Position numbers and translations under genes: made by a program. From assembly GCA_963710675.1 (NCBI GenBank), contig CAVQBE010000017.1, forward strand, positions 124,001-188,000: DNA of 64,000 nt, read 5' to 3'. Below the pieces are notes generated by a model. The model was not told the DNA's origin. It searched no databases and saw only the letters and a program-made list of their open reading frames with translations. Source of the DNA: JACCZX01 sp963710675 (lineage in GTDB: Bacteria > Pseudomonadota > Gammaproteobacteria > Burkholderiales > Burkholderiaceae_F). This document shows positions 53,077 to 63,429 of this stretch, piece after piece (within the stretch, counting starts at the first letter, position 1; every line of letters begins with the position of its first letter).

Positions 53077-54023
53077 GCTGTCGTCCTCTGATCAAGCGTC
53101 GCTAACGAAAGAATCCGCAGCGCAAGATCCTCGTAGCTGATTCCGGTGGCGCGCGCAGCGATCGGCACCAATGAGTGACTGGTCATTCCCGGCGACGTGT
53201 TGAGCTCGAGCAAATAGGGCTCGTTGGCGCGACTGAGCATGATGTCGATGCGTCCCCAGCCGCGCGCACCCAGTGCGTTGTAGGCACGAACCGAAAGGTT
53301 GCGAATCGCTGCACTCAGCTCCGCATCGATCGGTGCCGGACAGAGGTACTTGGTGTCCTCACCGAAGTATTTGTTGTGATAGTCGTAGTTCGCATCAGGC
53401 GCCCGAATTTCCACCAGTGGCAACGCCTCGGCCTGGCCCCCATCGCCAAGAATCGCGCAGGTGAGCTCCTGACCGTCGATGAACTCTTCCGCCAACACGA
53501 CATCGTCGTACTTGCGCGCCAACTGGAAGGCTTCGGCCATGCCTGAATATCCGCGCACACGCGAGATCCCGATCGTCGATCCTTCATTTGGCGGCTTGAC
53601 GATCAGCGGCAGGCGCAGCTCATCGGCAACCTCGTTTAGATGCGCGCGATCTTCTGATTCGACGACGCGATAACGCGGCGTCGGCAATCTGTGCGTTTCC
53701 CATATGCGCTTGGTGAGTACCTTATCGATTGCGATCGCGGAGGCCTGAACTCCACTGCCTGTATACGGAATCCGCAGCGTCTCGAGCACGCCCTGTATCG
53801 AACCGTCTTCGCCACCGCGTCCATGCAGCGCAATGAAGACTCGATCGAACCTCGCCGACTCGAGCTCGCCCAGCGACTGCATCGCCGGATCGAATGCGTG
53901 GGCATTGACGCCGCGTGCACGAAGCGCACTCAGCACGCCGTTACCCGACATCATCGAAACTTCACGCTCCGACGAACGTCCGCCGAACAGCACGCCGACC
54001 TTGCCGAAATTGGCGGTACTCAT
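53073..54023 (-). CDS. ddlB: D-alanine-D-alanine ligase
   Basis: Ddl has 316 residues and is an ATP-grasp enzyme that makes D-Ala-D-Ala for murein. It starts MSTANFGKVGVLFGGRSSER. LHGRGGEDGSIQGVLETLRI and PLIVKPPNEGSTIGISRVRG are its key loops, and AYNALGARGWGRIDIMLSRA and LELNTSPGMTSHSLVPIAAR carry the Mg2+ and substrate residues. It overlaps murC and ftsQ by 4 bp each. It is intact. Confidence 0.97.
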   Translation of the reverse strand: MSTANFGKVGVLFGGRSSEREVSMMSGNGVLSALRARGVNAHAFDPAMQSLGELESARFDRVFIALHGRGGEDGSIQGVLETLRIPYTGSGVQASAIAIDKVLTKRIWETHRLPTPRYRVVESEDRAHLNEVADELRLPLIVKPPNEGSTIGISRVRGYSGMAEAFQLARKYDDVVLAEEFIDGQELTCAILGDGGQAEALPLVEIRAPDANYDYHNKYFGEDTKYLCPAPIDAELSAAIRNLSVRAYNALGARGWGRIDIMLSRANEPYLLELNTSPGMTSHSLVPIAARATGISYEDLALRILSLATLDQRTTA

Positions 54024-55411
54024 TCGGCGCCTCCGCCAGTCAGCTTCGCTGCGAGCTGACCGATCGAGCCGGCGCCCATCGCGATCACGACATCGCCATC
54101 GCGCACGACGTCAAGCAGCGCCGCCGGCAGGTCATCGATCGACTCCACGAAAATGGGCTCGATCTTTCCGGCCACGCGAATGGCTCTTGCAAGAGACCGA
54201 CCGTCCGCCAGAACAATCGGCGCTTCGCCCGCTGGATACACTTCTGCCAGCAGTAACACATCGGCGGTGGACAACACACGCACGAAATCTTCGAAACGGT
54301 CACGCGTGCGCGTATAGCGATGCGGTTGAAAAGCAAGCACGATGCGTCGGCCGGGAAACGCGGCTCGCGCCGCCAGCAGCGTCGCCGATGCTTCCGCCGG
54401 GTGGTGACCGTAGTCATCTATCAATGTGAAGTGGCCGCCCGCTGGTGCACTGACCTCGTCATAGCGCGCGAACCGCCGGCCGACCCCGGTGAACTCGCTT
54501 AGCGCCGCAGCGATCGCTGCGTCGTCAACGCCTAGCTCGGTTCCGATCGCAATGGCAGCCAATGCATTGGCCACGTTATGAACGCCCGGCAGATTCAACG
54601 TGACGTCAAGCTCCGCTGCGTTGTCGCGAGCCACGCGAAATTTCATCCGAGTTCCGTCTGCGCGCGCATCGAACGCGCGAATTTGCGCGTCGTCGGCAAA
54701 GCCGTAGGTGCGCAGCGGTTTTGAAACTGAGGGAAGGATCTCGCGCACATTCGGGTCGTCGATGCAGACGACAGCGCTTCCGTAAAACGGCAGGCGCGCA
54801 AGAAAATCGACGAACGCCTGCTTCAGCCGCGCGAAGTCGTGCCCGTAGGCTTCCATGTGATCGCTGTCAATATTGGTGACAACCGCGATCACTGGATTCA
54901 GATTTAGAAACGAGGCGTCGGACTCGTCTGCTTCGACGACGATGTAATCCCCACCGCCCAACCGCGCATTCGCGCCCGCAGAATTCAGACGACCGCCGAT
55001 CACAAACGTCGGATCGAAGCCGCCGGCCGCGAGCACACTGGCTACTAGACTGGTTGTAGTCGTCTTGCCGTGCGTGCCCGCTATCGCGATCCCCTGCTTC
55101 AGCCTCATCAACTCGGCCAGCATCACCGCTCGGGGAACGACCGGGATTCGCTTTGCGCGCGCCTCCAGCACTTCCGGATTGTCTTCGGCTACCGCGGTAG
55201 AGACGACCACCGCATCGGCACCATTGATGTTCTGCGCACGATGCCCCTGACTGATGCTGGCATTCAACTGAGCCAGCCGCCGCGTCGTCGCCGTTGACGC
55301 CATATCCGAGCCACTGACTCGATAGCCGAGTGTCAGCAGCACTTCCGCAATCCCGGACATGCCACTGCCGCCGATGCCGACGAAGTGGATATGTTTAACG
55401 GCATGTTTCAT
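54020..55411 (-). CDS. murC: UDP-N-acetylmuramate-L-alanine ligase
   Basis: MurC has 463 residues and adds L-Ala to UDP-MurNAc. The N-terminal Rossmann loop is HIHFVGIGGSGMSGIAEVLL. The P-loop is GTHGKTTTTSLVASVL. EADESDASFLNLNPVIAVVT and NIDSDHMEAYG follow; the C-terminal domain has DDYGHHPAEASATLLAAR and FQPHRYTRTRDRF. It is distinct from mpl at 7-8.5 kb by the ESDASFL motif. It starts 1 bp after murG. It is intact. Confidence 0.97.
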   Translation of the reverse strand: MKHAVKHIHFVGIGGSGMSGIAEVLLTLGYRVSGSDMASTATTRRLAQLNASISQGHRAQNINGADAVVVSTAVAEDNPEVLEARAKRIPVVPRAVMLAELMRLKQGIAIAGTHGKTTTTSLVASVLAAGGFDPTFVIGGRLNSAGANARLGGGDYIVVEADESDASFLNLNPVIAVVTNIDSDHMEAYGHDFARLKQAFVDFLARLPFYGSAVVCIDDPNVREILPSVSKPLRTYGFADDAQIRAFDARADGTRMKFRVARDNAAELDVTLNLPGVHNVANALAAIAIGTELGVDDAAIAAALSEFTGVGRRFARYDEVSAPAGGHFTLIDDYGHHPAEASATLLAARAAFPGRRIVLAFQPHRYTRTRDRFEDFVRVLSTADVLLLAEVYPAGEAPIVLADGRSLARAIRVAGKIEPIFVESIDDLPAALLDVVRDGDVVIAMGAGSIGQLAAKLTGGGAE

Positions 55412-55412
55412 C

Positions 55413-56486
55413 TCACGCCGCGACCTTTTCGATTACCGAAGCCACGACTGCGGTTGCATCGGGCCTGCCCACCGAACGCGCAGCCTCGGCCATCCCCAGC
55501 AATCGATCCCTCGTAAGCGAGCGCAACAAACTCGCGAGCATTGGCGCAGTCAGCTCCGTCTGCGGCAAATGGATCGCGGCACCCTTGGCAGCCATGAATT
55601 CGGCGTTTGCGCGCTGGTGCGACGTCGTCGACACAACCAGCGGGACCAGCACGCTGGCGACTCCGCCCGCAGCGAGCTCGGATACGGTGATCGCCCCTGC
55701 ACGACAAACGACGACGTCTGCCTTCGCGTACCGAGCCGACATGTCGTCGATAAACGCGACGACTTCGGCGTCTACCCCGACCTCTCGATAGGACGCTTGC
55801 ACGGACTCAACGTGTTTGGCACCGCACTGATGCACAACGCGGGCGCGCAATTCGTGCGAGATCAGCGCCAGTGCACGCGGCACGTTCTCATTCAGCACCT
55901 GAGCACCGAGGCTGCCGCCGATCACGAGGAGCTGCAACGGCCCAGAGCGGCCCGCGTAACGCTGCTCTGGCAATCCAATCTGTGCAATCTCAGCCCGTAC
56001 CGGATTGCCGGTCACCAATCCTTTATCGCCCGCCGCTCTCGCAGCCGCTCCATCGAAGCCGCATAACACGGCAGATGCGAGCGACTTAAGCATCTTGGTT
56101 GACATCAACGGCGCCGCATCCGAGTTAAGCAGCACCAGCGGCACGCCCAGCGTGCTGGCAGCCATACCTGCGGGAACTGCGACATAGCCACCGGTTGAAA
56201 ACATCACGCGCGGCTTCTGCGCGCGAATCAGCGCACGCGACTGCCATAGAGCCCGCAACAAGTAGAACCCGCCAAGCAGCAGCGTCTTCACGCCTTTACC
56301 GCGCAAGCCCGTGAAGTCGATCGCGTCGAAAGCGATTCCGCGCGGCTCGACCAGTTGCCGTTCCATGCCTGCCTTGGTACCGAGCCAGCTCACTGACCAA
56401 CCTCTGGCGCGAAGTGCATCGGCAACGGCGAGTCCGGGCATCACGTGTCCGCCAGTGCCGGCCGCGACCACCATTAGATGCTTCAT
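55413..56486 (-). CDS. murG: UDP-GlcNAc:undecaprenyl-PP-MurNAc-pentapeptide GlcNAc transferase
   Basis: MurG has 357 residues and converts lipid I to lipid II at the inner membrane. It starts MKHLMVVAAGTGGHVMPGLA, with the glycine loop GTGGH. The second glycine loop is LLVIGGSLGAQVLNENVPRA. The UDP-GlcNAc site lies around VVCRAGAITVSELAAGGVAS. It overlaps ftsW by 4 bp. It is intact. Confidence 0.97.
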   Translation of the reverse strand: MKHLMVVAAGTGGHVMPGLAVADALRARGWSVSWLGTKAGMERQLVEPRGIAFDAIDFTGLRGKGVKTLLLGGFYLLRALWQSRALIRAQKPRVMFSTGGYVAVPAGMAASTLGVPLVLLNSDAAPLMSTKMLKSLASAVLCGFDGAAARAAGDKGLVTGNPVRAEIAQIGLPEQRYAGRSGPLQLLVIGGSLGAQVLNENVPRALALISHELRARVVHQCGAKHVESVQASYREVGVDAEVVAFIDDMSARYAKADVVVCRAGAITVSELAAGGVASVLVPLVVSTTSHQRANAEFMAAKGAAIHLPQTELTAPMLASLLRSLTRDRLLGMAEAARSVGRPDATAVVASVIEKVAA

Positions 56487-57775
56487 GCGCGTCCTCCGCG
56501 CATTAGCGTGCGGTTCTCTCTGTCTACGCGCAGCAGAATGGCAATGGCCACCAGCGTCGATAGCAGCGCAGATCCGCCATAACTCATCAGCGGGAGGGTC
56601 AGGCCCTTGGTCGGCAGTAGTCCGGTGGCAACGCCGACGTTGATAAACGTCTGCACGCCAATCCAGAGACCCACGCCTTGCGCAACCAGGCCTGCGAAGG
56701 TGCGCTCCAGTGCGATCGCCTGGCGACCAATCTCAAACGCTCGCTTGATCAGCCAGTAAAAAAGAACAATGACGGTGGCAACCGCGACCAGGCCTAGTTC
56801 TTCGCCAAGTACGGCGAGAATGAAGTCAGTGTGCGCCTCTGGCAGGTAATGCAGCTTCTCCACGCTGCCGCCTAGCCCCACGCCGAACCATTCGCCGCGC
56901 CCGAACGCAATCAGCGAGTGCGACAGTTGATATGCCTTCCCGAGCGCATTGCCTTCCGACCACGGGTCAAGGTAGGCAAAGATGCGCTCACGCCGCCACG
57001 GTGATAGCCAAATCACCAGTACGAACACCGAAGCCAGTGCGGCAGTGATGCCCGTGAACAATCGGCCATTGACGCCACCAAGGAACAAGATTCCCATGCT
57101 GATCGTCACGATCACGCCGAATGCGCCCAGGTCAGGCTGCAGCAGCAGCAGCACGCCAATCGCACCCATCACAAAAGCCATCGGCAAAAATCCCTTGCCG
57201 AAGTGATTCATGTAATCCTGCTTGCGTACGGTGAAGTTGGCTGCGTACAGCACACAAGCGACTTTCATCAGCTCTGATGGCTGCAAGTTCAGGAAGCCCA
57301 GTGCTATCCAGCGCTTGGCGCCATTGACACCTTTGCCGACACCCGGCATCAACACGATCACCAGCAACGCGAGCGAACCGACGAACACGATAGGAGCCAG
57401 CCGTTGCCAAACACCCATTGGAATTTGAAACGCGATCACCGCCGCACAGAACGCAATGCCAAGTGACAGCAGATGCCGTACCAGAAAATGCGTTGGCGCG
57501 ACGTTGTAGCGCGGCGAATCGGCCAACGATATCGATGCCGAGTACACCATCACCGTACCGATCAGCAGCAGTGTGATGACCACGGAAACCAACGGTCCGT
57601 CAATCGCCGGCAGCGCAGCAGGTCGCACAGAGGCGTGCGTTCCGCGACTTACACTTCCACTGCTTAAGCCCACCAGAGAACCGGCGAACGCAAACGCTTT
57701 AGAACCCGCACGCTCGCGGTGTTGGCGCCTGCCGCCTAGCGCGTCTCGCAGTTTTGCCAGCGGCGCGTCTAGCAT
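56483..57775 (-). CDS. ftsW: Peptidoglycan polymerase FtsW
   Basis: FtsW is about 430 residues with ten membrane helices (SEDS family) and polymerises lipid II at the septum with FtsI. Marks are KRWIALGFLNLQPSELMKVA and the C-terminal LLPTKGLTLPLMSYGGSALL. The catalytic Asp region lies near YLPEAHTDFILAVLGEELGL. I set the ATG at 57775 (MLDAPLAKLRDALGG), which overlaps the end of murD by 7 bp; the frame extends upstream into murD but that part is antiphase. It is intact. Confidence 0.95.
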   Translation of the reverse strand: MLDAPLAKLRDALGGRRQHRERAGSKAFAFAGSLVGLSSGSVSRGTHASVRPAALPAIDGPLVSVVITLLLIGTVMVYSASISLADSPRYNVAPTHFLVRHLLSLGIAFCAAVIAFQIPMGVWQRLAPIVFVGSLALLVIVLMPGVGKGVNGAKRWIALGFLNLQPSELMKVACVLYAANFTVRKQDYMNHFGKGFLPMAFVMGAIGVLLLLQPDLGAFGVIVTISMGILFLGGVNGRLFTGITAALASVFVLVIWLSPWRRERIFAYLDPWSEGNALGKAYQLSHSLIAFGRGEWFGVGLGGSVEKLHYLPEAHTDFILAVLGEELGLVAVATVIVLFYWLIKRAFEIGRQAIALERTFAGLVAQGVGLWIGVQTFINVGVATGLLPTKGLTLPLMSYGGSALLSTLVAIAILLRVDRENRTLMRGGRA

Positions 57776-59274
57776 GGCTGTCCCGCTTCTTCGGACAACT
57801 CCCGCACCGCTTCCGCAAAGACTTCGCCACGGTGCATGTAATTGCGGAACATGTCGAAGCTTGCACACGCGGGAGACAACAGCACGGCGTCGCCAGCGTG
57901 CGTGTGCGTTGACGCGATACCGACTGCCTGTTCAAGGGTGTCCGCGTTAAACAGCGGTACGCACGGGGCTCCGTGTTCGAGCACCGAGCGAATCGCGGCT
58001 GCGTCGCGCCCCAGAACGACCACTGCTCGCGCATGGCGCGCAACGGGTGCGGCTAGCGGCTCAAAGTTCTGACCCTTGCCCTCACCTCCTACGATAACGA
58101 CAAGCTTTTTGCGTTCAGCGCCCAGCCCGTTGAGTGCGGCGACAGTCGCTCCAACATTTGTGCCCTTGCTGTCATCGTAGTATGCGACGCCGCCGATCGT
58201 AGCGATCAGTTGCAACCGATGCGGCTCGCCAGCGTAGCGGCCAAGCGCATGCATCATCGGAGCGAGTGGACAGTCGATCGCGCGCGCCAGGGCGAGTGCC
58301 GCCAGTGCGTTCATCGCGTTGTGCCGCCCGCGTAAGGCCAGCGCATCCACCGGCATTAATCTGTGCATCCTCACCTGCGGCTCGTCGCGCACCGGCAACG
58401 GTTGATCCTCGGTTTTCTTTCGCCGTACTGGAACGCTTAAGTCCTCGGCCCATGCAAGCCAGGCGACACCCCCGTCAACGACAATTCCGTAAGAGTCGCC
58501 TGAAACAGGGATCTCATCGCCGAAAGTAACGGTGTTGCTGTCCTTCCTGGCCATTGCTGCGACTCTTGCGTCATCGCGATTCAATACTCGGACAGTCTTC
58601 GACGAAAAGATGCGTGCCTTTGCAGCGGCATAGGCATCGAGTGTCTCGTGCCAGTCGAGGTGATCATCGGTGATGTTCAGTACCGCCGCGACGTCGCACA
58701 CCAGCGTGCGGGTGGTTGCAAGCTGAAAGCTCGAGAGCTCGAGCACCCAGACTTCGGGCAAATCGTTTGCGGCCGCGCGAGCGCGCAGCGCATCCAAGGC
58801 GACCGGCGAGATATTGCCCGCGACCTGTACTCGCTTTCCCGCGGCCTCGATGATCAAACCTGCGAGTCGGCTGGTCGTCGTCTTGCCGTTGGTACCTGTG
58901 ACACCGATGACGATCGGAGCGTAGCCAGTTTCCGCTTTCAAACGCGCCAGCTCGCGGGCAAACAACTCTATCTCGCCGACCAGTTCGATCTTGCGCTTGT
59001 GCGCGGCCTTCACGAGCGGCGCCGCTGCTGAAAGCGTAGGCGACAGCCCGGGGCTTAGGGCTAGCAATTGGATGCCGTCCAGCAAATTCAATGAAAAGTC
59101 GCCACTAACGAACTCGGCCCTCGGCAATTGGCTGCAGAGCTCCATCAGCCGCGGCGGATTGCCACGCGTGTCCGCCACACGTAGCGCATAACCGCGGGCG
59201 ACGAGCGATCGCGCCATTGCAAGGCCGCTATCGCCGAGGCCCAACACAAGCGCAAGCCCAGGTTCGCGATTCAT
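57769..59274 (-). CDS. murD: UDP-N-acetylmuramoyl-L-alanine-D-glutamate ligase
   Basis: MurD has 501 residues. The N-terminal LVLGLGDSGLAMARSLVARG is the UDP-MurNAc domain. The P-loop is GVTGTNGKTTTSRLAGLI. ELSSFQLATTRTLVCDVAAV and NITDDHLDWHETLDAYAAAK follow, then NAMNALAALALARAI and DDSKGTNVGATVAALNGLG. It adds D-Glu. It is somewhat longer than the E. coli enzyme because of an insertion near residues 290-310 (KKTEDQPLPVRDEPQVRMHR). It is intact. Confidence 0.96.
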   Translation of the reverse strand: MNREPGLALVLGLGDSGLAMARSLVARGYALRVADTRGNPPRLMELCSQLPRAEFVSGDFSLNLLDGIQLLALSPGLSPTLSAAAPLVKAAHKRKIELVGEIELFARELARLKAETGYAPIVIGVTGTNGKTTTSRLAGLIIEAAGKRVQVAGNISPVALDALRARAAANDLPEVWVLELSSFQLATTRTLVCDVAAVLNITDDHLDWHETLDAYAAAKARIFSSKTVRVLNRDDARVAAMARKDSNTVTFGDEIPVSGDSYGIVVDGGVAWLAWAEDLSVPVRRKKTEDQPLPVRDEPQVRMHRLMPVDALALRGRHNAMNALAALALARAIDCPLAPMMHALGRYAGEPHRLQLIATIGGVAYYDDSKGTNVGATVAALNGLGAERKKLVVIVGGEGKGQNFEPLAAPVARHARAVVVLGRDAAAIRSVLEHGAPCVPLFNADTLEQAVGIASTHTHAGDAVLLSPACASFDMFRNYMHRGEVFAEAVRELSEEAGQPC

Positions 59275-59329
59275 GAAGCTAACCTGCGAAAGACGCGCAG
59301 GGTGAGCGCTTCGGAGCGGCCGTGCGCGC

Positions 59330-60484
59330 TCATCGGATCTTCAACGTCGACAACCCAACCAAGACCAGCATCATCGTGATGATCCAGAACCGCACGACGA
59401 CCTGCGTTTCTTTCCACCCCGAAAGCTCGAAGTGATGGTGCAGCGGCGCCATCCGAAAGATGCGGCGACCTCCGCTTGATTTGAAATAAGCGACCTGCAA
59501 CATCACCGAAATCGTTTCAACAACGAACACGCCGCCCATGATGAACAGCACGATTTCCTGGCGAGTAATGACTGCGATCGTTCCGAGAGCTCCGCCGAGG
59601 GCGAGCGCACCGACATCACCCATGAAGACCTCGGCCGGGTACGCGTTGAACCAGAGAAAGGCAAGTCCGGCTCCGGCAATGGCAGCGCAAATGATGACGA
59701 GCTCTCCAGCACCCGGTATGTACGGAAAGAGCAGATAGCGCGCGAAGTCCGCACGTCCGACGACGTATGCGAACACGCCGAGCGCTGCTCCGATCATCAC
59801 GGTGGGCATGATCGCCAGACCATCTAGTCCATCGGTCAGATTCACCGCGTTGCTCGTGCCGACAATCACCAGGTACGACAGGACAACGAAGCCGAACACA
59901 CCTAGTGGATAGGCGATGTTCTTGAAAAATGGCAAAAGCAGGTCGGAGCGCGGCGGAAGGTCAATGTAAAAGCCCTGCGTGATCCACTGATGCATCAGAT
60001 CCCAGATGCGATCGGTCGACGGCGCGGCAATCGCAAATGCGAGGTAAAACGACGCGGCCAGTCCGATCGCCGATTGCCACGCATATTTTTCGCGCGCGCT
60101 CATGCCTTTCGGATTGCCGTGGACAACCTTCCGATAGTCGTCGATCCACCCGATCATCCCGAAGCCCAGCGTCACGATTAGCGTGACCCAGATAAAGCGA
60201 TTTGATAAATCGGCCCACAACAATGTCGTTACGCCGATCGCGATCAAGATCAGAGCGCCGCCCATCGTCGGCGTGCCTGTCTTGGTCAGATGGGATTGCG
60301 GGCCGTCCTGCCGCACGGCCTGGCCTATTTTCAACGCAGCCAGACGCCGGATTACGAAGGGTCCTGCCGCCAGGCCGATCAGCATCGCGGTAGCCGCAGC
60401 GAGCACCGCGCGCAGCGTCAGATACGAGAAGACGTTGAAAGATCGAATGTCTTTCGCCAGCCATTCGAAGAGTTCTAAGAGCAT
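59330..60484 (-). CDS. mraY: Phospho-N-acetylmuramoyl-pentapeptide transferase
   Basis: MraY has 384 residues and ten membrane helices. It attaches phospho-MurNAc-pentapeptide to undecaprenyl phosphate, forming lipid I. Marks are GTPTMGGALILIAIGVTTLL, the Asp-rich GFGMIGWIDDYRKVVHGNPK, the motif NAVNLTDGLDGLAIMPTVMI and FMGDVGALALGGALG, and the C-terminal RIFRMAPLHHHFELSGWKE. The ATG overlaps the murF stop by 1 bp. It is intact. Confidence 0.97.
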   Translation of the reverse strand: MLLELFEWLAKDIRSFNVFSYLTLRAVLAAATAMLIGLAAGPFVIRRLAALKIGQAVRQDGPQSHLTKTGTPTMGGALILIAIGVTTLLWADLSNRFIWVTLIVTLGFGMIGWIDDYRKVVHGNPKGMSAREKYAWQSAIGLAASFYLAFAIAAPSTDRIWDLMHQWITQGFYIDLPPRSDLLLPFFKNIAYPLGVFGFVVLSYLVIVGTSNAVNLTDGLDGLAIMPTVMIGAALGVFAYVVGRADFARYLLFPYIPGAGELVIICAAIAGAGLAFLWFNAYPAEVFMGDVGALALGGALGTIAVITRQEIVLFIMGGVFVVETISVMLQVAYFKSSGGRRIFRMAPLHHHFELSGWKETQVVVRFWIITMMLVLVGLSTLKIR

Positions 60485-61870
60485 CAGTGCGCTGGTTCCA
60501 TCTTCTGCGGCGCCAGTGCCTGTACGACACGCTCCATCTGCATGAAGCGCGAGCCTTTGACCAATACCGTCGTTCCGGCTCGCAAACTCGGACGCAGAGC
60601 GGCGATAAGTGCATCCACGTTGTCAAAGTGAGCCGCATCGGAACCGAATGCTTGAGCTGCCTCGCGCATCAAGGAGCCGACAGCGAAGAGCGCATCGATA
60701 CCGCGCTCGCGTGCGTATTGCCCTACCTCACGATGGAACTCTGGCCCGCGCATGCCGACTTCTCCCATATCGCCAAGCACCAGTATTCGCGGCGCCGGCG
60801 CCTGTGCCAGCAGGTCGATTGCAGCACGGACCGAATCGGGATTTGCGTTGTACGAATCGTCGATCACGTCACAGTCATTGATGCGCAGCTTCACGCCCCG
60901 CCCCGCCACCGGCCGCCAGGCGTTCAGTCCGGCGACAATCGCCTCTGCGCCGACATCGGCGGCCATTGCACACGCCGCTGCAGCCAATGCATTGCGAACG
61001 TTATGCTGGCCACCGGCAGCCAGTCGCACGTCTATCACGCCGTGAGGAGTCGCCATGGAGATCTGTACGCCCTCGTTGTTCGACTGAAATGTCGCGGTGA
61101 CAACGGCATACGCCTTGAGCGCGAAGTCGATTACGCGCCGTGTGCCTGCCAGCTGGCGCCAGATGGAGGCACACGTATCGTCGGCCGGGAACACTGCAAC
61201 GCCGTTGTCTGACAACGCTGCCAGCGTTTCGCCGTTTTCATAGGCGGTCGCCTCGACCGACTGCATGAACTCCTGGTGCTCGCGCTGTGCGTTGTTGACC
61301 AGCGCAACAGTCGGCTGCACCAGCTGCGCGAGATATGCAATCTCACCGGGATGATTCATACCGAGTTCAAATACAGCCGCGCGATGCTGTTTGGACAACT
61401 GCCACAGCATTAATGGAACGCCGATATCGTTGTTCAGATTCCCTTGCGTGGCCAATCGATTCTTTTCGCCGTATTCGGCAGCCAGGATCGACGCAATCAT
61501 CTGCGTCACCGTCGTCTTACCGTTGCTGCCCGCCACCGCGATTACGGGCAGCGAAAAGCGCGAGCGCCAGACTGCAGCGCCAATACCGAACGAACGCTTG
61601 CTGTCCGCAACAATCAATTGCGGAACGTTTACAGCGACGCGGCGCTCAACCAATGCTGCTACCGCGCCGTTTTGCGTATGCGCGCCCGACGTAGTCATGA
61701 CCGTCGAAACGCTCTCCTGACAAAGCCACAAATAGTGCTCCCGCCGACAGCGTTCGAGAGTCGGTCGAAACACTAGAAAACGCGACTCGGCCATCGCCAT
61801 CAAGTTCTGCCGGTATCGCGCTCGCAGTCAGCACGCGGGCGAGTTCGCCGACCGTCATCAATGCCGGCAT
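60484..61870 (-). CDS. murF: UDP-N-acetylmuramoyl-tripeptide-D-alanyl-D-alanine ligase, one frameshift
   Basis: MurF adds D-Ala-D-Ala to complete the pentapeptide. The N-terminal part (MTVGELARVLTASAIPAEL, VSTDSRTLSAGALFVALSGE) is one frame. A shift near 61695 is needed to reach HTQNGAVAALVERRVAVNVP and the P-loop VAGSNGKTTVTQMIASIL. FELGMNHPGEIAYLAQLVQP and DDSYNANPDSVRAAIDLLA follow. The start is either the ATG at 61870 or, equally good, the ATG at 61858, which overlaps the murE stop. It is the only broken gene in the dcw operon. Confidence 0.92.
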
Positions 61871-63429
61871 GCTGAACCTGCGGAATCAGCGCGCTGAACG
61901 AGCGCGGCCCGTGCGTGCGCCAGATCTGAGAACGGCAGCTTCTCAGCGCCGACCGTCTGATAGTTCTCGTGACCCTTGCCGGCGATCAAAACAACGTCGG
62001 CAGCATCCGCGTTGGCGATTGCATGAGCAATCGCACAGCTCCGATCGACGATGGTGATCACATCGCGCCCGCCCGCCGCGCCTGCTGCGACTTGTGCAGC
62101 GATTGCTTCGGGATTTTCGGTTCGCGGGTTATCGCTGGTGACGACGACCACATCGGCACCCTGCGCTGCAGCCGCGCCCATCGGTGCGCGTTTGCCGGCA
62201 TCGCGATCGCCGCCGGCACCAAACACAACCCACAACTTTCCGCTGGCGCCTTGCGCTGCGCGCGCTTTAACGAGCGGCCGCAGAGCCGCGAGGGCTTTCG
62301 CCAGTGCGTCCGGCGTATGTGCATAGTCAATGACAGCGAGTGGCGCGTCAGGTAGCGCGACTTGTTGCATGCGACCTGGCGGGGGTTGCAGTTGCGGCAG
62401 TGCTGCAACGGCACGACCGAAATCAATGCCGCACGCGTGCATCACGCCAAGCACCCCCAGCAGATTCTCGACGTTGAACTGCCCGACCAACGGCACTTCA
62501 ACCGAAATTGCATGGCCGTCGAGCTCAGCTTCAAACGCGAGGCCGCCAGAGGTCGTGCGAATCGAGCGGGCGATGATCCGATGCGAGACTTCTTCGTGGC
62601 GCCCGTTGGTAGTGCTGTAGCCGATGACGCCGACGCCGCGTTCGGCGAGTCGCGGTATCAAGCGACAACCCGCCTCGTCATCGAGGTTGATGACCGCATG
62701 AGACAGCGTCGGCCAGTCGAACAGCAACGATTTCGCCGCCTCGTACTGTCGCATCGTCCGGTGATAGTCAAGATGGTCACGCGTCAGGTTCGTGAACAGG
62801 GCAACGTCGACTTTCATTCCGTTCAGGCGACCTTGCTCGAGCCCTATCGACGAGACTTCCATCGCGATCGCTTGTGCGCCGGCATCGAGCAACGCTCGGA
62901 CTTCGCGCTGCAGTGATACTGGGTCAGGCGTGGTCAGCGACATTTCCGCCAACGGTTGGTCGACGAAGCCAACTCCTATAGTGCCGATCACCGCACAGCG
63001 GCGCCCCGCCCGCGTCAGCAACTGAGCGATCCACTGTGTGGACGATGTCTTGCCATTGGTCCCCGTCACGCCGATCGACAGCAGATGTTCGCTTGGACGG
63101 CGGTAGAACTCCGCGGCAAGTGATCCGAGAGCACTCCGCAGGTCGCTGACGGGCAGTACCGGAAGCGGGCATGTGGTTGATGACGCGTGCTCTGCCCAAC
63201 CTTCGGCCTCGACCAATGCCGCTGCCGCCCCGACGGCGGCGGCGGCGTTTACGAAGTCACGGCCGTCAACCCGTTCGCCCCGAAGCGCTACAAACACATC
63301 GCCACGCTTCAAATGCCGGCTATCCAGGTGCAGGTCGCTACGGTCGGCGAATACTGAAGGTACGACCTGACGCAGCCAGCCGAGCGCGTCCGTCGCTGCC
63401 GTGTCCGCGGTGTGTACGACGCTGCTCAC
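61858..63429 (-). CDS. murE: UDP-N-acetylmuramoyl-L-alanyl-D-glutamate-2,6-diaminopimelate ligase
   Basis: MurE has 523 residues. The N-terminal DSRHLKRGDVFVALRGERVD binds UDP-MurNAc-dipeptide. The P-loop is GVTGTNGKTSSTQWIAQLL. VDVALFTNLTRDHLDYHRTM and DYAHTPDALAKALAALRPL follow. TSDNPRTENPEAIAAQV contains the DNPR motif that selects meso-diaminopimelate, so the cell wall is of the A1gamma type. It overlaps ftsI by 4 bp. It is intact. Confidence 0.97.
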   Translation of the reverse strand: MSSVVHTADTAATDALGWLRQVVPSVFADRSDLHLDSRHLKRGDVFVALRGERVDGRDFVNAAAAVGAAAALVEAEGWAEHASSTTCPLPVLPVSDLRSALGSLAAEFYRRPSEHLLSIGVTGTNGKTSSTQWIAQLLTRAGRRCAVIGTIGVGFVDQPLAEMSLTTPDPVSLQREVRALLDAGAQAIAMEVSSIGLEQGRLNGMKVDVALFTNLTRDHLDYHRTMRQYEAAKSLLFDWPTLSHAVINLDDEAGCRLIPRLAERGVGVIGYSTTNGRHEEVSHRIIARSIRTTSGGLAFEAELDGHAISVEVPLVGQFNVENLLGVLGVMHACGIDFGRAVAALPQLQPPPGRMQQVALPDAPLAVIDYAHTPDALAKALAALRPLVKARAAQGASGKLWVVFGAGGDRDAGKRAPMGAAAAQGADVVVVTSDNPRTENPEAIAAQVAAGAAGGRDVITIVDRSCAIAHAIANADAADVVLIAGKGHENYQTVGAEKLPFSDLAHARAALVQRADSAGSACRH